Shown: positions 30,848 through 40,084 of the stretch, one piece after another
How positions within the stretch are numbered: position 1 is the first letter of the stretch
Layout of the letters: each line of letters starts with the position of its first letter
Source: Muribaculaceae bacterium
Lineage (GTDB): Bacteria > Bacteroidota > Bacteroidia > Bacteroidales > Muribaculaceae
DNA: 64,000 bases
NCBI GenBank assembly: GCA_017396945.1
Contig: JAFQKI010000016.1
Coordinates: 1 to 64,000, forward strand
Direction of reading: 5' to 3'
The notes under the pieces: model-generated
Databases searched by the model: none
Told to the model about the DNA's origin: nothing
What the model saw: the letters and a program-made list of their open reading frames with translations, nothing else
Position numbers and translations under genes: made by a program

Positions 30848-31798
30848 ATGGCTACATTTGCAAATACAGAATTCAATTTCCCCGGACAAAAAAGTGTCTA
30901 TCATGGGAAAGTACGCGATGTTTACAACATCAACGACGACATCTTGGTAATGGTCGCATCTGACCGCATCTCGGCTTTTGACGTAATTCTTCCTAAAGGC
31001 ATCCCCTACAAAGGACAAGTACTAAACCAGATTGCGGCAAAATTTCTTGACGCAACCGCCGACATCGTACCCAACTGGAAGCTCGCCACACCCGACCCCA
31101 TGGTCACCGTAGGCCTCAAATGCGAAGGTTTCAGAGTTGAAATGATTATCCGTGGTTATCTCACCGGTAGCGCATGGCGCGATTACAAAGCAGGATGCCG
31201 TGAAATATGCGGAGTAAAACTTCCTGAGGGAATGCGCGAAAACGAACGCTTCCCAGAGCCAATCATCACCCCAACCACAAAAGCCGACGCCGGTCATGAC
31301 GAAAACATTTCTCGTGAAGATATCATAGCTCAAGGCATCGTGAGCAAAGAGGACTATGAGCAAATGGAACAATACACTCGCGCATTATTTGCTCGTGGCA
31401 CTGAAATCGCCGCAGAAAAAGGGTTGATACTCGTTGACACTAAATATGAGTTTGGCAAGCGTGATGGCAAAGTAATCCTCATCGATGAAATCCACACTCC
31501 TGATTCTTCTCGCTATTTCTATGCCGAGGGGTATCAAGAACGCTTTGAAAAAGGCGAGCCACAACGTCAACTATCTAAAGAATTTGTGCGTCAATGGCTC
31601 ATAGAACATGACTTCATGGGCAAAGCAGGTCAAGTTGTTCCCGAAATGACCGATGAATACTGCGAAAGCGTGTCACAACGCTACATCGAGCTATATGAGC
31701 ATATCACCGGTGAACAATTTGTAAAAGACGACGACGCCAACCTCAGCGAACGCATCGCCCGCAACGTAGAGGAGTGTCTCAAAAATCTCAAAAAATAA
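30848..31798 (+). CDS. purC: Phosphoribosylaminoimidazole-succinocarboxamide synthase
   Basis: 316 residues, the longer form of SAICAR synthase rather than the roughly 240-residue E. coli type. It joins CAIR and aspartate using ATP, step 8 of purine synthesis. G-K-V-R-D-V-Y at about residues 20-26, S-D-R-I-S-A-F-D-V at about 38-46, the R-G-Y-L-T-G-S-A-W segment and L-V-D-T-K-Y-E-F-G with [11 protein letters not shown] are the family signatures. It lies between phoH and menG with small gaps. Confidence 0.97.
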   Translation: MATFANTEFNFPGQKSVYHGKVRDVYNINDDILVMVASDRISAFDVILPKGIPYKGQVLNQIAAKFLDATADIVPNWKLATPDPMVTVGLKCEGFRVEMIIRGYLTGSAWRDYKAGCREICGVKLPEGMRENERFPEPIITPTTKADAGHDENISREDIIAQGIVSKEDYEQMEQYTRALFARGTEIAAEKGLILVDTKYEFGKRDGKVILIDEIHTPDSSRYFYAEGYQERFEKGEPQRQLSKEFVRQWLIEHDFMGKAGQVVPEMTDEYCESVSQRYIELYEHITGEQFVKDDDANLSERIARNVEECLKNLKK

Positions 31799-31810
31799 AA
31801 CACTACAATT

Positions 31811-32548
31811 GTGGAGGTTAAAGCCGAAAAAATAAATCCATACGATAACCAACGCACCAAGACCGAACAGGTCAAGGAGATGTTTGACTCAATCGCTCCA
31901 GCCTACGACTTTATGAATAGAGCGATGACATTTGGCATCGACAAATGCTGGCGGGCAAAAGCAGTCAAAATGATTAAAGTGGCTAAACCTCAACATATCC
32001 TTGATGTGGCAACCGGGACAGGAGACCTTGCCATCAAGCTGACACGCGAAATCACCCCCTCTCGAGTAACCGGAATAGATCTCTCAGAGGGGATGATCAA
32101 CGTGGGTCGCAAGAAAGTAACCGAAGCCGGACTAAGCGACCGCATCACACTTGTCGCAGGCGATTGTCTTGCGTTACCATTTGACGACAACACTTTTGAT
32201 TGCATCACGGTGGCATACGGAGTTCGCAATTTTGAACATTTAGACCGAGGTTATCAAGAAATGCTCAGAGTGCTACGTCCGGGAGGAATGTTGTGTGTGC
32301 TTGAGCTATCAACCCCCACATCTCCAATCGTCAAGCCACTTTACAAATTCTATACACGCCATATCATCCCCTTTGTCGGGCGCATGGTATCAAAAGATGT
32401 GCGTGCCTATTCCTATCTTCCCGAAAGCATCGCAGCCGTTCCCCAAGGCGATGACATGCTTGCGCTAATGCGCAACGCCGGTTTCAATAATTGCCACTTC
32501 CGCCCACTCACATTCGGCACTTGCACCATCTACACCGCAATCAAGTAG
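31811..32548 (+). CDS. menG: Demethylmenaquinone methyltransferase
   Basis: 245 residues from a GTG start, the only plausible start because the next ATG falls inside the conserved region (M-F-D-S-I-A-P-A-Y-D). The enzyme methylates demethylmenaquinone in the last step of menaquinone synthesis and belongs to the UbiE family. SAM-binding L-D-V-A-T-G-T-G-D-L at about residues 63-72, Y-G-V-R-N-F at about 136 and the G-Y-Q-E-M-L-R-V-L-R-P-G-G motif are seen. It starts 12 bases after purC. The product serves the type II NADH dehydrogenase encoded at 34672. Confidence 0.95.
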   Translation: MEVKAEKINPYDNQRTKTEQVKEMFDSIAPAYDFMNRAMTFGIDKCWRAKAVKMIKVAKPQHILDVATGTGDLAIKLTREITPSRVTGIDLSEGMINVGRKKVTEAGLSDRITLVAGDCLALPFDDNTFDCITVAYGVRNFEHLDRGYQEMLRVLRPGGMLCVLELSTPTSPIVKPLYKFYTRHIIPFVGRMVSKDVRAYSYLPESIAAVPQGDDMLALMRNAGFNNCHFRPLTFGTCTIYTAIK

Positions 32549-32589
32549 CTCCACACATCCCCTATTTTTCCGCTTAACAAACAATTATT

Positions 32590-32621
32590 ATTGCTTTGTG
32601 CATTAATTTATCGTACCTTTG
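32590..32621 (+). promoter_or_regulatory. Promoter of the DUF4491 / ABC-F genes
   Basis: ATTG (32590-32593) is spaced 20 bases from TACCTTTG (32614-32621). The start of transcription would be near 32628, giving a very short leader before the ATG at 32642. Confidence 0.75.
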
Positions 32622-32641
32622 CAATGGAATCTTGAAAAGTG

Positions 32642-32947
32642 ATGGAATTTTTATACGAATACAACTTATTGGGACTGATTATTGGGATTTGTACATTTCT
32701 AATAATCGGGTTGTTTCATCCTATCGTAATAAAGTGTGAATACTATTTTGGTACACGTTGCTGGTGGTGGTTTTTATTATTGGGACTTGCCGGAGTTGCG
32801 TTATCAATATGGGTTGAAAATGTTTTATGGTCATCACTGCTCGGAGTTTTCTCATTCTCGTCATTCTGGACTATTAAGGAGATTTTTGATCAAAAGAAAC
32901 GGGTTGAAAAAGGTTGGTTTCCACGCAATACCAACCGCAAAGATTAA
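32642..32947 (+). CDS. DUF4491 family membrane protein
   Basis: 101 residues, using ATG 32642 rather than the GTG one codon upstream. There are three hydrophobic segments (about 8-28, 40-58 and 62-80) and the sequence strings G-L-F-H-P-I-V-I-K and Y-Y-F-G-T-R-C-W-W, typical of DUF4491, a small inner-membrane family restricted mainly to Bacteroidetes. The end K-G-W-F-P-R-N-T-N is also characteristic. The function is unknown. It is followed after 21 bases by the ABC-F gene. Confidence 0.85.
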   Translation: MEFLYEYNLLGLIIGICTFLIIGLFHPIVIKCEYYFGTRCWWWFLLLGLAGVALSIWVENVLWSSLLGVFSFSSFWTIKEIFDQKKRVEKGWFPRNTNRKD

Positions 32948-32968
32948 GATATTGTTTTAGAGTTTATA

Positions 32969-34606
32969 ATGATTACTGTTGAAGGTTTGACCGTCGAATT
33001 TGGCGGAACTACATTATTTAAAGATATTTCATTTCAGATAAATGAGAGCGACCGCATTGCTCTCATGGGGAAAAACGGAGCAGGGAAAAGTACGCTATTG
33101 AAAATTCTTGCCGGAGTGCGCAATGCAACTCGCGGGAGTGTTTCTATCCCAAAAGAATGTGTTGTAGCCTATCTTCCCCAACACTTGATGACCGAAGATG
33201 GTCGCACAGTGCGCGAAGAAGCATCACAAGCATTTGCCCACCTAATGGAAGCCGAAGCCGAAATCGAGCAACTCAACAAAGAATTGGCAGAGCGCACCGA
33301 TTATGAAAGCGATGAATATATGGCTCTCATTGAGCGTGTCAGCGAACTTAGCGAAAAGTTCTATGCCATCGACATGACTCACTTTGAAGAGGATGTAGAG
33401 AAAACATTGCTCGGGCTTGGATTTGAGCGCAGCGACTTAGATCGCCCGACATCTGAATTCAGCGGAGGATGGCGCATGCGCATCGAATTGGCTAAACTAC
33501 TCTTAAAAAATCCCGATGTACTATTGCTTGACGAGCCTACCAACCACCTGGATATAGAAAGTATCATGTGGCTTGAAGATTTTATCAAGACCTCATCTAA
33601 AGCCGTAGTAGTCATCAGTCACGACCGTCGATTTGTCGATGCCATCACAACTCGCACCATCGAAGTGACAATGGGACGCATCTATGACTACAAAGCCTCA
33701 TACAGCCATTATTTAGAACTACGCAAAGAACGTCGCGAGCAACAGCAAAAGCAGTATGAAGAGCAGCAAAAAATGATTCAGGAAACCAAAGATTTCATTG
33801 AGCGTTTTAAAGGCACATACTCTAAAACCCTCCAAGTTCAAAGCCGTGTCAAAATGCTTGAAAAATTGGAGTTGATAGAGGTTGACGAAGAGGACACATC
33901 GGCATTGCGATTAAAGTTCCCGCCATCTCCACGCAGTGGCTCATACCCTGTTCAAGCCGACAATGTAGGCAAATCATTTGGCGACCATGAAGTATTCAAC
34001 AATGCCACATTCATGATTGAACGAGGTGACAAAGTCGCATTTGTCGGACGCAATGGCGAGGGCAAATCTACAATGGTGAAGTGTATCATGAACGAGCTTG
34101 AGCATAGCGGCACATTGACACTCGGTCACAATGTGCAAATTGCTTATTTTGCCCAAAATCAAGCATCACTATTGGATGAGAACTTAACCGTATTTCAAAC
34201 AATTGATGATATAGCCAAGGGCGATGTTCGCTTAAAAATACGCGATATGCTTGGAGCATTCATGTTTGGCGGAGAAGAAAGCACTAAGAAAGTAAAAGTA
34301 TTGTCGGGTGGAGAACGTACACGCCTCGCGATTTTGAAGCTATTGCTTGAACCGGTAAATCTGCTCATTCTCGACGAACCGACCAACCACCTCGATTTAA
34401 AAACCAAAGACATCCTCAAGCAGGCATTGCAAGACTTTGACGGAACCCTCATACTCGTAAGTCACGACCGTGACTTCTTAGATGGATTAGTCACTAAAGT
34501 ATATGAGTTTGGACACAAACGAGTGCGTGAACACCTATGTGGCATTAATGAATTCCTTGAAAACAAAAAACTCGAAAATCTTCACGACATAGAGCGAAAA
34601 AGCTAA
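32969..34606 (+). CDS. ABC-F family ATP-binding protein
   Basis: 545 residues with two ABC domains and no membrane segment. Walker A motifs are G-K-N-G-A-G-K-S-T (about 34-42) and G-R-N-G-E-G-K-S-T (about 356-364). Signatures are F-S-G-G-W and L-S-G-G-E-R-T-R, and both Walker B motifs end D-E-P-T-N-H-L-D. The linker (about 245-320) is a charged coiled coil with Q-K-Q-Y-E-E-Q-Q-K, as in ribosome-associated ABC-F factors. These act on translation (EttA, Uup, YbiT types) or in some cases give ribosome protection against antibiotics. The subtype cannot be set from sequence alone, and a housekeeping role is more likely. Confidence 0.93.
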   Translation: MITVEGLTVEFGGTTLFKDISFQINESDRIALMGKNGAGKSTLLKILAGVRNATRGSVSIPKECVVAYLPQHLMTEDGRTVREEASQAFAHLMEAEAEIEQLNKELAERTDYESDEYMALIERVSELSEKFYAIDMTHFEEDVEKTLLGLGFERSDLDRPTSEFSGGWRMRIELAKLLLKNPDVLLLDEPTNHLDIESIMWLEDFIKTSSKAVVVISHDRRFVDAITTRTIEVTMGRIYDYKASYSHYLELRKERREQQQKQYEEQQKMIQETKDFIERFKGTYSKTLQVQSRVKMLEKLELIEVDEEDTSALRLKFPPSPRSGSYPVQADNVGKSFGDHEVFNNATFMIERGDKVAFVGRNGEGKSTMVKCIMNELEHSGTLTLGHNVQIAYFAQNQASLLDENLTVFQTIDDIAKGDVRLKIRDMLGAFMFGGEESTKKVKVLSGGERTRLAILKLLLEPVNLLILDEPTNHLDLKTKDILKQALQDFDGTLILVSHDRDFLDGLVTKVYEFGHKRVREHLCGINEFLENKKLENLHDIERKS

Positions 34607-34671
34607 CAGATTTGTTATTATATAAAATCGGATGTGTATATAAATAAGGTACATTTAAATTAACTACTTCT

Positions 34672-35958
34672 ATGAGTAACAAAGAACGCATCGTTGTTAT
34701 TGGCGGCGGTTTTGCCGGAATTAACTTTATCAAAAAGTTAGACAAAAAACGTTTTGATGTATTACTGGTTGACAAGAACAACTACCACAGTTTCCCCCCC
34801 TTGTTTTACCAAATCGCCTCATCGGGTCTCGACCCTGGAAGCATATCATTCCCATTCCGTCGAGAGATGCGCAAAGGAAGCGTCAAAGGTGCTCGCTACA
34901 ATATGGGCGATGTCAAAACGATTGACGTTGCCAATAAAACCATAACTACCCAATTTGAGACCATTGAGTATGACAAATTGGTAATCGCCGCAGGGACCAC
35001 AAACAATTTCTTCGGCATGACCGACCTATACAAACGTGTGTTCACACTCAAAAGCACACCTGAAGCGATACGTTGTCGCAACGAAATTCTCGACCGCTTG
35101 GAACGCGCAAGCCTTTGTAAAGACGAAAAGCAACGACGTCGCATATTGAGTTTTGTCGTAATCGGGGGCGGACCTACAGGCGTTGAAATCGCCGGTGCGA
35201 TTGGTGAAATGAAACGCTACATCTTACATCGCGAATACCCCAACATCACCACCGACGATCTCAACATCACACTCATTGAAGGAACCGACCGATTGTTGCG
35301 CACAATGAGCGAAACAGCGTCGCGCGAAGCACTTGAATACCTCGGTCACCTGATGGTTAATGTCAAGTTGCAAAAGACAATGAAATCATACGAGAACAAT
35401 GTTGTGACATTTGCCGATGGCGAGCAACTTTACTCTGAGATGGTGATATGGACCGCCGGCGTGACAGGAGAGCCAATGGAGATTATCGGCACCGACTTCC
35501 AACGTGGACCCGGCAACCGCTTCATTGTTGACGAATACAACCGAGTAAAAGGGTTGAACGAGGTCTATGCATTAGGCGACATCTCTTTAATGATGTGTGA
35601 CGCATACCCCAAAGGGCATCCGCAACTTGCTCAAGTCGCTATACAGCAAGCCAAGCTATTGGCAAAACACTTAAATAAAAACGAATTTAAAACCACGTTT
35701 AAATATGTCGATAAAGGATCAATGGCAACCGTAGGCCGCAATCGCGCCGTCGCCGACTTGAAGCATATCCACCTGTATGGACGTCCGGCGTGGTTGACAT
35801 GGATGTTTGTCCACTTGATTTCAATTCTTGGAATGCGCAACAAAATATCGGTACTGATGAATTGGATATGGGCTTACTGCACTTACAGCACTTCATTGCG
35901 CTTGCTCATCCATTCCAACAAATACCCATTGCGTTCTCGTTGGGGCGAGAAAGAGTAA
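34672..35958 (+). CDS. ndh: Type II NADH dehydrogenase
   Basis: 428 residues. The enzyme passes electrons from NADH to menaquinone without pumping protons and binds FAD. The FAD motif I-V-V-I-G-G-G-F-A-G-I-N-F (about 7-19) and the NADH motif V-V-I-G-G-G-P-T-G-V-E-I-A-G (about 162-175) are seen. N-E-V-Y-A-L-G-D-I-S (FAD) and a C-terminal segment with hydrophobic patches for membrane attachment (about 370-400) follow. It sits 65 bases after the ABC-F gene, convergent with the methyltransferase that ends at 35972. Confidence 0.93.
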   Translation: MSNKERIVVIGGGFAGINFIKKLDKKRFDVLLVDKNNYHSFPPLFYQIASSGLDPGSISFPFRREMRKGSVKGARYNMGDVKTIDVANKTITTQFETIEYDKLVIAAGTTNNFFGMTDLYKRVFTLKSTPEAIRCRNEILDRLERASLCKDEKQRRRILSFVVIGGGPTGVEIAGAIGEMKRYILHREYPNITTDDLNITLIEGTDRLLRTMSETASREALEYLGHLMVNVKLQKTMKSYENNVVTFADGEQLYSEMVIWTAGVTGEPMEIIGTDFQRGPGNRFIVDEYNRVKGLNEVYALGDISLMMCDAYPKGHPQLAQVAIQQAKLLAKHLNKNEFKTTFKYVDKGSMATVGRNRAVADLKHIHLYGRPAWLTWMFVHLISILGMRNKISVLMNWIWAYCTYSTSLRLLIHSNKYPLRSRWGEKE

Positions 35959-35971
35959 AATCTGAAAGTAA

Positions 35972-36703
35972 TTATAAATTTTTACACGACAGGCGGGCAA
36001 GATAATCATAATGCTCGCCTTTCTTTATTAATTCTGCCACGAAGCCACACGCCTCGGCATGATAAGCGAGCGTTTCAAAATCAACATAAAGCCAATCAAA
36101 ACTATCTCCTTTTATGTTTTTATATTGCATTGCATAGTCAACCTCTCCATAATAATCTCCGGCAAGGTCTATATCGGCACTCCCTTCTTCATCCTCAAAA
36201 AGATATATCAAATCACTTGAATCCAACAAAACTTGTCCTCCCTTGGCAAGCAGAATCTTCAAGCGAGCAAAAAATTTGGGCATATTGTCTATTTTTCCAA
36301 TAATACCTGAGCCGTTCATCAACATCAGTATTGTATCAAATTGCTCTCTTAAATCATCAGTGAAAAAATCCGCCAATCTGACATCAGCTACACCTTGGTG
36401 TTTCATCGTCTCCACCGACAATGGCGAAATATCTATTGCGCAAACATCCACGCCCCTATCTTGCAACGCCAATGAGTGACACCCGGCTCCGGCTCCTACA
36501 TCGAGACATCGTCCACGTGATAACTCCAACGCCACCCGCTCAATCTCTGACATTTCTTCAAACACTCTAAAAAGATGTTCCACCGGGATTTCATCCTCAT
36601 CAAACATTGATGACATCACCCTCAACCTGCCGGCAACACCATTTTTATAGAAATCGGCAATCGCCGCACCCATAGGGTCTTTTCTCTTTTCAAGTACACC
36701 CAT
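35972..36703 (-). CDS. Class I SAM-dependent methyltransferase
   Basis: 243 residues from the ATG at 36703, four bases after the rfbC stop; the longer frame from 36727 would overlap rfbC by 20 bases. The SAM-binding motif L-D-V-G-A-G-A-G-C-H-S at about residues 78-88, then D-V-C-A-I-D-I-S (motif II) and L-M-N-G-S-G-I-I-G, shows the Rossmann methyltransferase fold. The target is unknown; coupling to rfbC could point to surface-sugar metabolism, but this is weak. A GC stem at 35991-36023 followed by TTCTTT, inside its last codons, may terminate ndh from the other strand. Confidence 0.85.
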   Translation of the reverse strand: MGVLEKRKDPMGAAIADFYKNGVAGRLRVMSSMFDEDEIPVEHLFRVFEEMSEIERVALELSRGRCLDVGAGAGCHSLALQDRGVDVCAIDISPLSVETMKHQGVADVRLADFFTDDLREQFDTILMLMNGSGIIGKIDNMPKFFARLKILLAKGGQVLLDSSDLIYLFEDEEGSADIDLAGDYYGEVDYAMQYKNIKGDSFDWLYVDFETLAYHAEACGFVAELIKKGEHYDYLARLSCKNL

Positions 36704-36707
36704 AACA

Positions 36708-37253
36708 CTAAAATGGTGTAATTTCACTTAACGACAATCCTTTGAGGTCTTTTTCCGATAATAGCAATTCATCTTTGGGTAAACGCCAATCAATGGCAAG
36801 CGTCGGATCATCAAAACGCAATGTAGCCTCGGCTTGTGGAGCATACACATTATCTACCTTATATTGAAATTGAGCAGTCTCGCTCAATACCACAAAGCCA
36901 TGAGCCATGCCGCGAGGCATATACAATTGGCGACAATTCTCCTGACTTAACTCCACAGCAACGTGTTGCCCATAAGTTGGCGAGTCGCCTCGCAAATCAA
37001 CAACCACATCAAGAACCATACCTTGTGACACTCTGACGAGCTTGGCTTGTGACCACTCCCCTTTTTGGAAATGCAACCCACGCAACACACCTCGTGTTGA
37101 CATCGATTCATTATCCTGCACAAAATCAACCACGCCGATATGCGATTCAAACTCCTCGCGCTTGAAACTTTCCATAAAATACCCTCGAGCATCGCCAAAT
37201 CGTCGTGGCTCGATAATCCACACACCTTTTATTTTTTGTTCTGTAAATCTCAT
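36708..37253 (-). CDS. rfbC: dTDP-4-dehydrorhamnose 3,5-epimerase
   Basis: 181 residues, normal length. It epimerises dTDP-4-keto-6-deoxyglucose at C3 and C5 on the way to dTDP-L-rhamnose for surface polysaccharide. R-G-V-L-R-G-L-H-F-Q at about residues 54-63 holds the catalytic His; S-Q-G-M-V-L-D-V-V-V-D-L-R and the P-R-G-M-A-H-G-F segment are typical. The other rhamnose genes (rfbA, rfbB, rfbD) are not in this window. It has a well-formed promoter at 37276-37308, and the methyltransferase gene follows. Confidence 0.95.
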   Translation of the reverse strand: MRFTEQKIKGVWIIEPRRFGDARGYFMESFKREEFESHIGVVDFVQDNESMSTRGVLRGLHFQKGEWSQAKLVRVSQGMVLDVVVDLRGDSPTYGQHVAVELSQENCRQLYMPRGMAHGFVVLSETAQFQYKVDNVYAPQAEATLRFDDPTLAIDWRLPKDELLLSEKDLKGLSLSEITPF

Positions 37254-37275
37254 TGCTTATTTTTCTAACCGACTG

Positions 37276-37308
37276 CAAAAATAGTAATTATTTTCTTATA
37301 ACGGCAAA
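37276..37308 (-). promoter_or_regulatory. Promoter of rfbC
   Basis: On the minus strand TTTG (37305-37308) is spaced 21 bases from TATTTTTG (37276-37283). The -33 box touches the last bases of the hairpin that ends the upstream lipoprotein gene. Confidence 0.75.
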
Positions 37309-37344
37309 CTCCGCATAGTCAATAATTTCATACCATGCGGAGTT
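37307..37344 (-). terminator. Hairpin terminator after the lipoprotein gene
   Basis: A perfect 10-bp stem AACTCCGCAT/ATGCGGAGTT (37307-37316 with 37335-37344) has an 18-base loop and lies 25 bases after the stop codon at 37370. A strong T tract is missing on the minus strand, so termination may be partial. Confidence 0.55.
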
Positions 37345-37369
37345 TTAACCTAAAATTTTAATCTGTATC

Positions 37370-38698
37370 TTATTTAAGTTGTGTATTACTCAAATTTTTT
37401 ATTTCAAGAATTATACAACCATCACCGGCACGAGACTCGATTATTGTTCCATCGGGGAGAGACATTACACCAACCGATTTTGTCTCATCTTCCATCAAAT
37501 TCAAGTCATAAACCTTAGCCCTACCTTTATACATGATTGACACTTTACACATACCCTCCTCTGTCAATCCATTATAGGTTGAGTGTCCATAGTGGTCAAT
37601 ATATATTTCATATACACCCTCAGCCGGATTTTCCCAATAGATATTTTCAGTTGACCCACTACCACCGGCTCGATTGTCAACATCTAAGAAACCATCGCTA
37701 CTATATGAGTTTTTATGATTGTAGTAAATATGTTCGCCACTGGGTTCAACCGCGTGTAAATCCACATCGGCATAAAAATCCCAAGTCAATGTTGCTTTCA
37801 AATCGCCATAACCACTATTTAGAGTCCCAACCGCCAAATCTTCACTATCATTATAGCTATTATCCATCCATTCAAAAATCGTAGTCCAAGCAAATTCACA
37901 AAATTCTGACCAAGTATCATAGTTTTTGAACAATAACAACACTGCCGACCAAGTGACTCCAGCTCCTGTTTTTCCGCTATTCTCTGCAAACCAAACAATT
38001 TCCTCTACAACCAAATCAACATATTCATTAATAGCAGGAGACATAGCATCAAGCCCCAAATCAATCATCCATTCTTTCACTTTCTTTTTTATTTCATCTT
38101 CAGTCGCATTAGTAATAGCAGCTCCTGTAACCCCACCATAACCTATAACGCCGTCAACAACAACTTCATAGGTTTGTAATAACTCCGATAACTTAAGCAA
38201 ATAATCGTCTATGGTTAAAATAATATCGTTTCGTGAAGCATTATTATAGATTGTCGGCACCAAAAATTCGTTCCAACTAATTCCGGCGTCATATTCTTTA
38301 ATCACATACATTTCATCACCCAATACAAACGCTACATCTACAAACGATCCATTGTAATTAGAAAAAGCAACAACCAACGAGTCTGAACCCATGCTGCGAA
38401 GCAATCCGTTATCATCAAATTGGAATGTTGTAATCTCCTCGGTTAACGCATTATAGCTATTTATACTATTTGTTACTCCAACAGAGTCTATATCAATCAT
38501 TGAGATAACATCTGACTCAGGAGGCAATATCGAAATCTCATATTTTGATTCTCCTGAGAAGTCATAAGCTACCACAGGATTTTCGGGTTCCACCTCCGGC
38601 TCATCATTCTTTTCAAACAAATCGCAAGACACAACACTTGCGCTCATTAACATTACTGTCGCTAATGCGATAACATTTTTAATGTAACTTTTTTTCAT
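37370..38698 (-). CDS. Lipoprotein with C-terminal DUF2135/YfaP-like domain
   Basis: 442 residues. A lipoprotein signal with the lipobox V-V-S-C (Cys25) precedes an acidic Glu/Pro linker, as in many Bacteroidales surface lipoproteins. The middle (about 50-290) is not recognised. The C-terminal 130 residues, with A-T-L-T-W-D-F-Y-A-D-V-D-L-H-A-V-E-P-S-G-E then D-V-D-N-R-A-G-G-S-G and G-V-Y-E-I-Y-I-D-H-Y-G, resemble the DUF2135/YfaP beta-sandwich family seen in secreted proteins. The function is unknown. It has its own promoter at 38743-38775. Confidence 0.8.
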   Translation of the reverse strand: MKKSYIKNVIALATVMLMSASVVSCDLFEKNDEPEVEPENPVVAYDFSGESKYEISILPPESDVISMIDIDSVGVTNSINSYNALTEEITTFQFDDNGLLRSMGSDSLVVAFSNYNGSFVDVAFVLGDEMYVIKEYDAGISWNEFLVPTIYNNASRNDIILTIDDYLLKLSELLQTYEVVVDGVIGYGGVTGAAITNATEDEIKKKVKEWMIDLGLDAMSPAINEYVDLVVEEIVWFAENSGKTGAGVTWSAVLLLFKNYDTWSEFCEFAWTTIFEWMDNSYNDSEDLAVGTLNSGYGDLKATLTWDFYADVDLHAVEPSGEHIYYNHKNSYSSDGFLDVDNRAGGSGSTENIYWENPAEGVYEIYIDHYGHSTYNGLTEEGMCKVSIMYKGRAKVYDLNLMEDETKSVGVMSLPDGTIIESRAGDGCIILEIKNLSNTQLK

Positions 38699-38742
38699 TT
38701 TGATTTTATTATTTGATTATTAATTTTGTTTTGTTTACACCG

Positions 38743-38775
38743 CAAAGTTACATGATGAAAATACCTAAAATCAAA
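38743..38775 (-). promoter_or_regulatory. Promoter of the DUF2135 lipoprotein gene
   Basis: On the minus strand TTTG (38772-38775) is spaced 21 bases from TAACTTTG (38743-38750), 45 bases before the ATG at 38698. Confidence 0.75.
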
Positions 38776-38902
38776 CTTGGCAAAGCATATCATTTGAAAC
38801 CCCATGGGTTTATTGACGAGACCTATGTATTTTCTGACGAGCCACTTTTTTTACGGATTTTTGCAACAAAACAGAGAATAGCAACAAGAAATTTGGCAGT
38901 AT

Positions 38903-38935
38903 TTTGGGCAATTTGATAGATATTTGTTATCTTTG
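38903..38935 (+). promoter_or_regulatory. Promoter of asd
   Basis: TTTG (38903-38906) is spaced 21 bases from TATCTTTG (38928-38935). Transcription would begin near 38942, so ATG 38961 is the right start and the in-frame codon at 38904 cannot be used. Confidence 0.8.
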
Positions 38936-38960
38936 CGCTCAAATTTTAAGAAAAAAGAAA

Positions 38961-39968
38961 ATGAAAGTAGCTATTGTTGGCGCAAGTGGTGCCGTAGGAC
39001 AAGAATTCTTGCGCGTTCTCGAAGAACAAAACTTCCCCCTTGATGAACTTCTATTATTTGGTTCAAGCCGTAGTACCGGACGTAAATACACGTTCCGCGG
39101 CAAAGAGATTACCGTAAAAGAACTTCAACACAACGATGATTTCAAAGGTGTTGACATCGCCTTTACATCGGCTGGAGCCGGGACTTCTAAAGAATTTGCC
39201 GAAACCATTACCAAGCATGGCGCAATCATGATTGACAACTCAAGCGCATTCCGCATGGATGAAGACGTACCCTTGGTTGTTCCCGAAGTTAATGGCGAAG
39301 ACGCGTTCAACACTCCACGCAACATTATTGCCAATCCCAACTGTACAACCATTCAAATGGTTGTCGCACTCAAACCGCTCAACGACATTTCGCCCATCAA
39401 GCGTGTTCACGTTGCCACTTATCAAGCGGCAAGCGGAGCGGGAGCGGCGGCAATGGATGAGTTGGTAAAACAATACGCTCAACTACAAAACGGAGAAAAA
39501 CCAACAGTAGAAAAATTTGCATACCAACTCGCCTATAACGTAATCCCTCATGTAGATGTGTTCCTTGACAACGGATACACCAAAGAGGAGATGAAGATGT
39601 ATCACGAGACAAAAAAAATCATGCATTGCCCCGACTTGGATGTAAGCGCAACATGCGTACGCGTACCGGTAATGCGAGCCCACTCCGAAGCCATTTGGGT
39701 CGAGACCGAAGCTCCCATCTCGGTAGAGCAAGCTCGCGAAGCATTTGAGAAAGGTGAAGGGCTTGTTGTTGTCGATGACACCGCCAACAAGAGATACCCC
39801 ATGCCTTTGGAAATCGCCAACCAAGACCCTGTGTATGTAGGTCGCATACGCAAAGACATCACCAACGAACGAGGATTATCGTTCTGGATTGTTGGTGACC
39901 AAATCAAGAAAGGTGCCGCACTTAACGCAGTACAAATCGCACAATACATGATTGCCCACAAAAAATAA
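38961..39968 (+). CDS. asd: Aspartate-semialdehyde dehydrogenase
   Basis: 335 residues. It reduces aspartyl phosphate to aspartate semialdehyde with NADPH, the branch point to lysine/diaminopimelate, threonine and methionine. [11 protein letters not shown] at residues 3-13 binds the nucleotide. [10 protein letters not shown] at about 126-135 holds the catalytic cysteine, and [10 protein letters not shown] follows. [12 protein letters not shown] near residue 240 has the active-site His. It is monocistronic with a strong terminator. Confidence 0.97.
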   Translation: MKVAIVGASGAVGQEFLRVLEEQNFPLDELLLFGSSRSTGRKYTFRGKEITVKELQHNDDFKGVDIAFTSAGAGTSKEFAETITKHGAIMIDNSSAFRMDEDVPLVVPEVNGEDAFNTPRNIIANPNCTTIQMVVALKPLNDISPIKRVHVATYQAASGAGAAAMDELVKQYAQLQNGEKPTVEKFAYQLAYNVIPHVDVFLDNGYTKEEMKMYHETKKIMHCPDLDVSATCVRVPVMRAHSEAIWVETEAPISVEQAREAFEKGEGLVVVDDTANKRYPMPLEIANQDPVYVGRIRKDITNERGLSFWIVGDQIKKGAALNAVQIAQYMIAHKK

Positions 39969-39993
39969 TCTAAAAACATATATAACCTTTCTA

Positions 39994-40029
39994 CGAGAGC
40001 AAGCACCGAAACTTGCTCTCGTTTTTTTT
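39994..40029 (+). terminator. Rho-independent terminator of asd
   Basis: A 10-bp perfect stem CGAGAGCAAG/CTTGCTCTCG (39994-40003 with 40012-40021) has an 8-base loop and is followed by eight T residues (40022-40029). Confidence 0.93.
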
Positions 40030-40045
40030 ATTGCAAACAAATTGT

Positions 40046-40053
40046 TAACTTTG
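40046..40053 (+). promoter_or_regulatory. Promoter -7 box of the antiporter gene
   Basis: TAACTTTG followed by GCAATA, 31 bases before the ATG at 40085, just after the asd terminator. A -33 box with normal spacing is not clear. Confidence 0.6.
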
Positions 40054-40084
40054 CAATACAATCTTAAATACGACAAACTACACC

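Noticed and set aside
38713..38916. 67-codon plus-strand frame before asd
   Set aside because: It overlaps the lipoprotein promoter and the -33 box of asd; no resemblance to a known protein.
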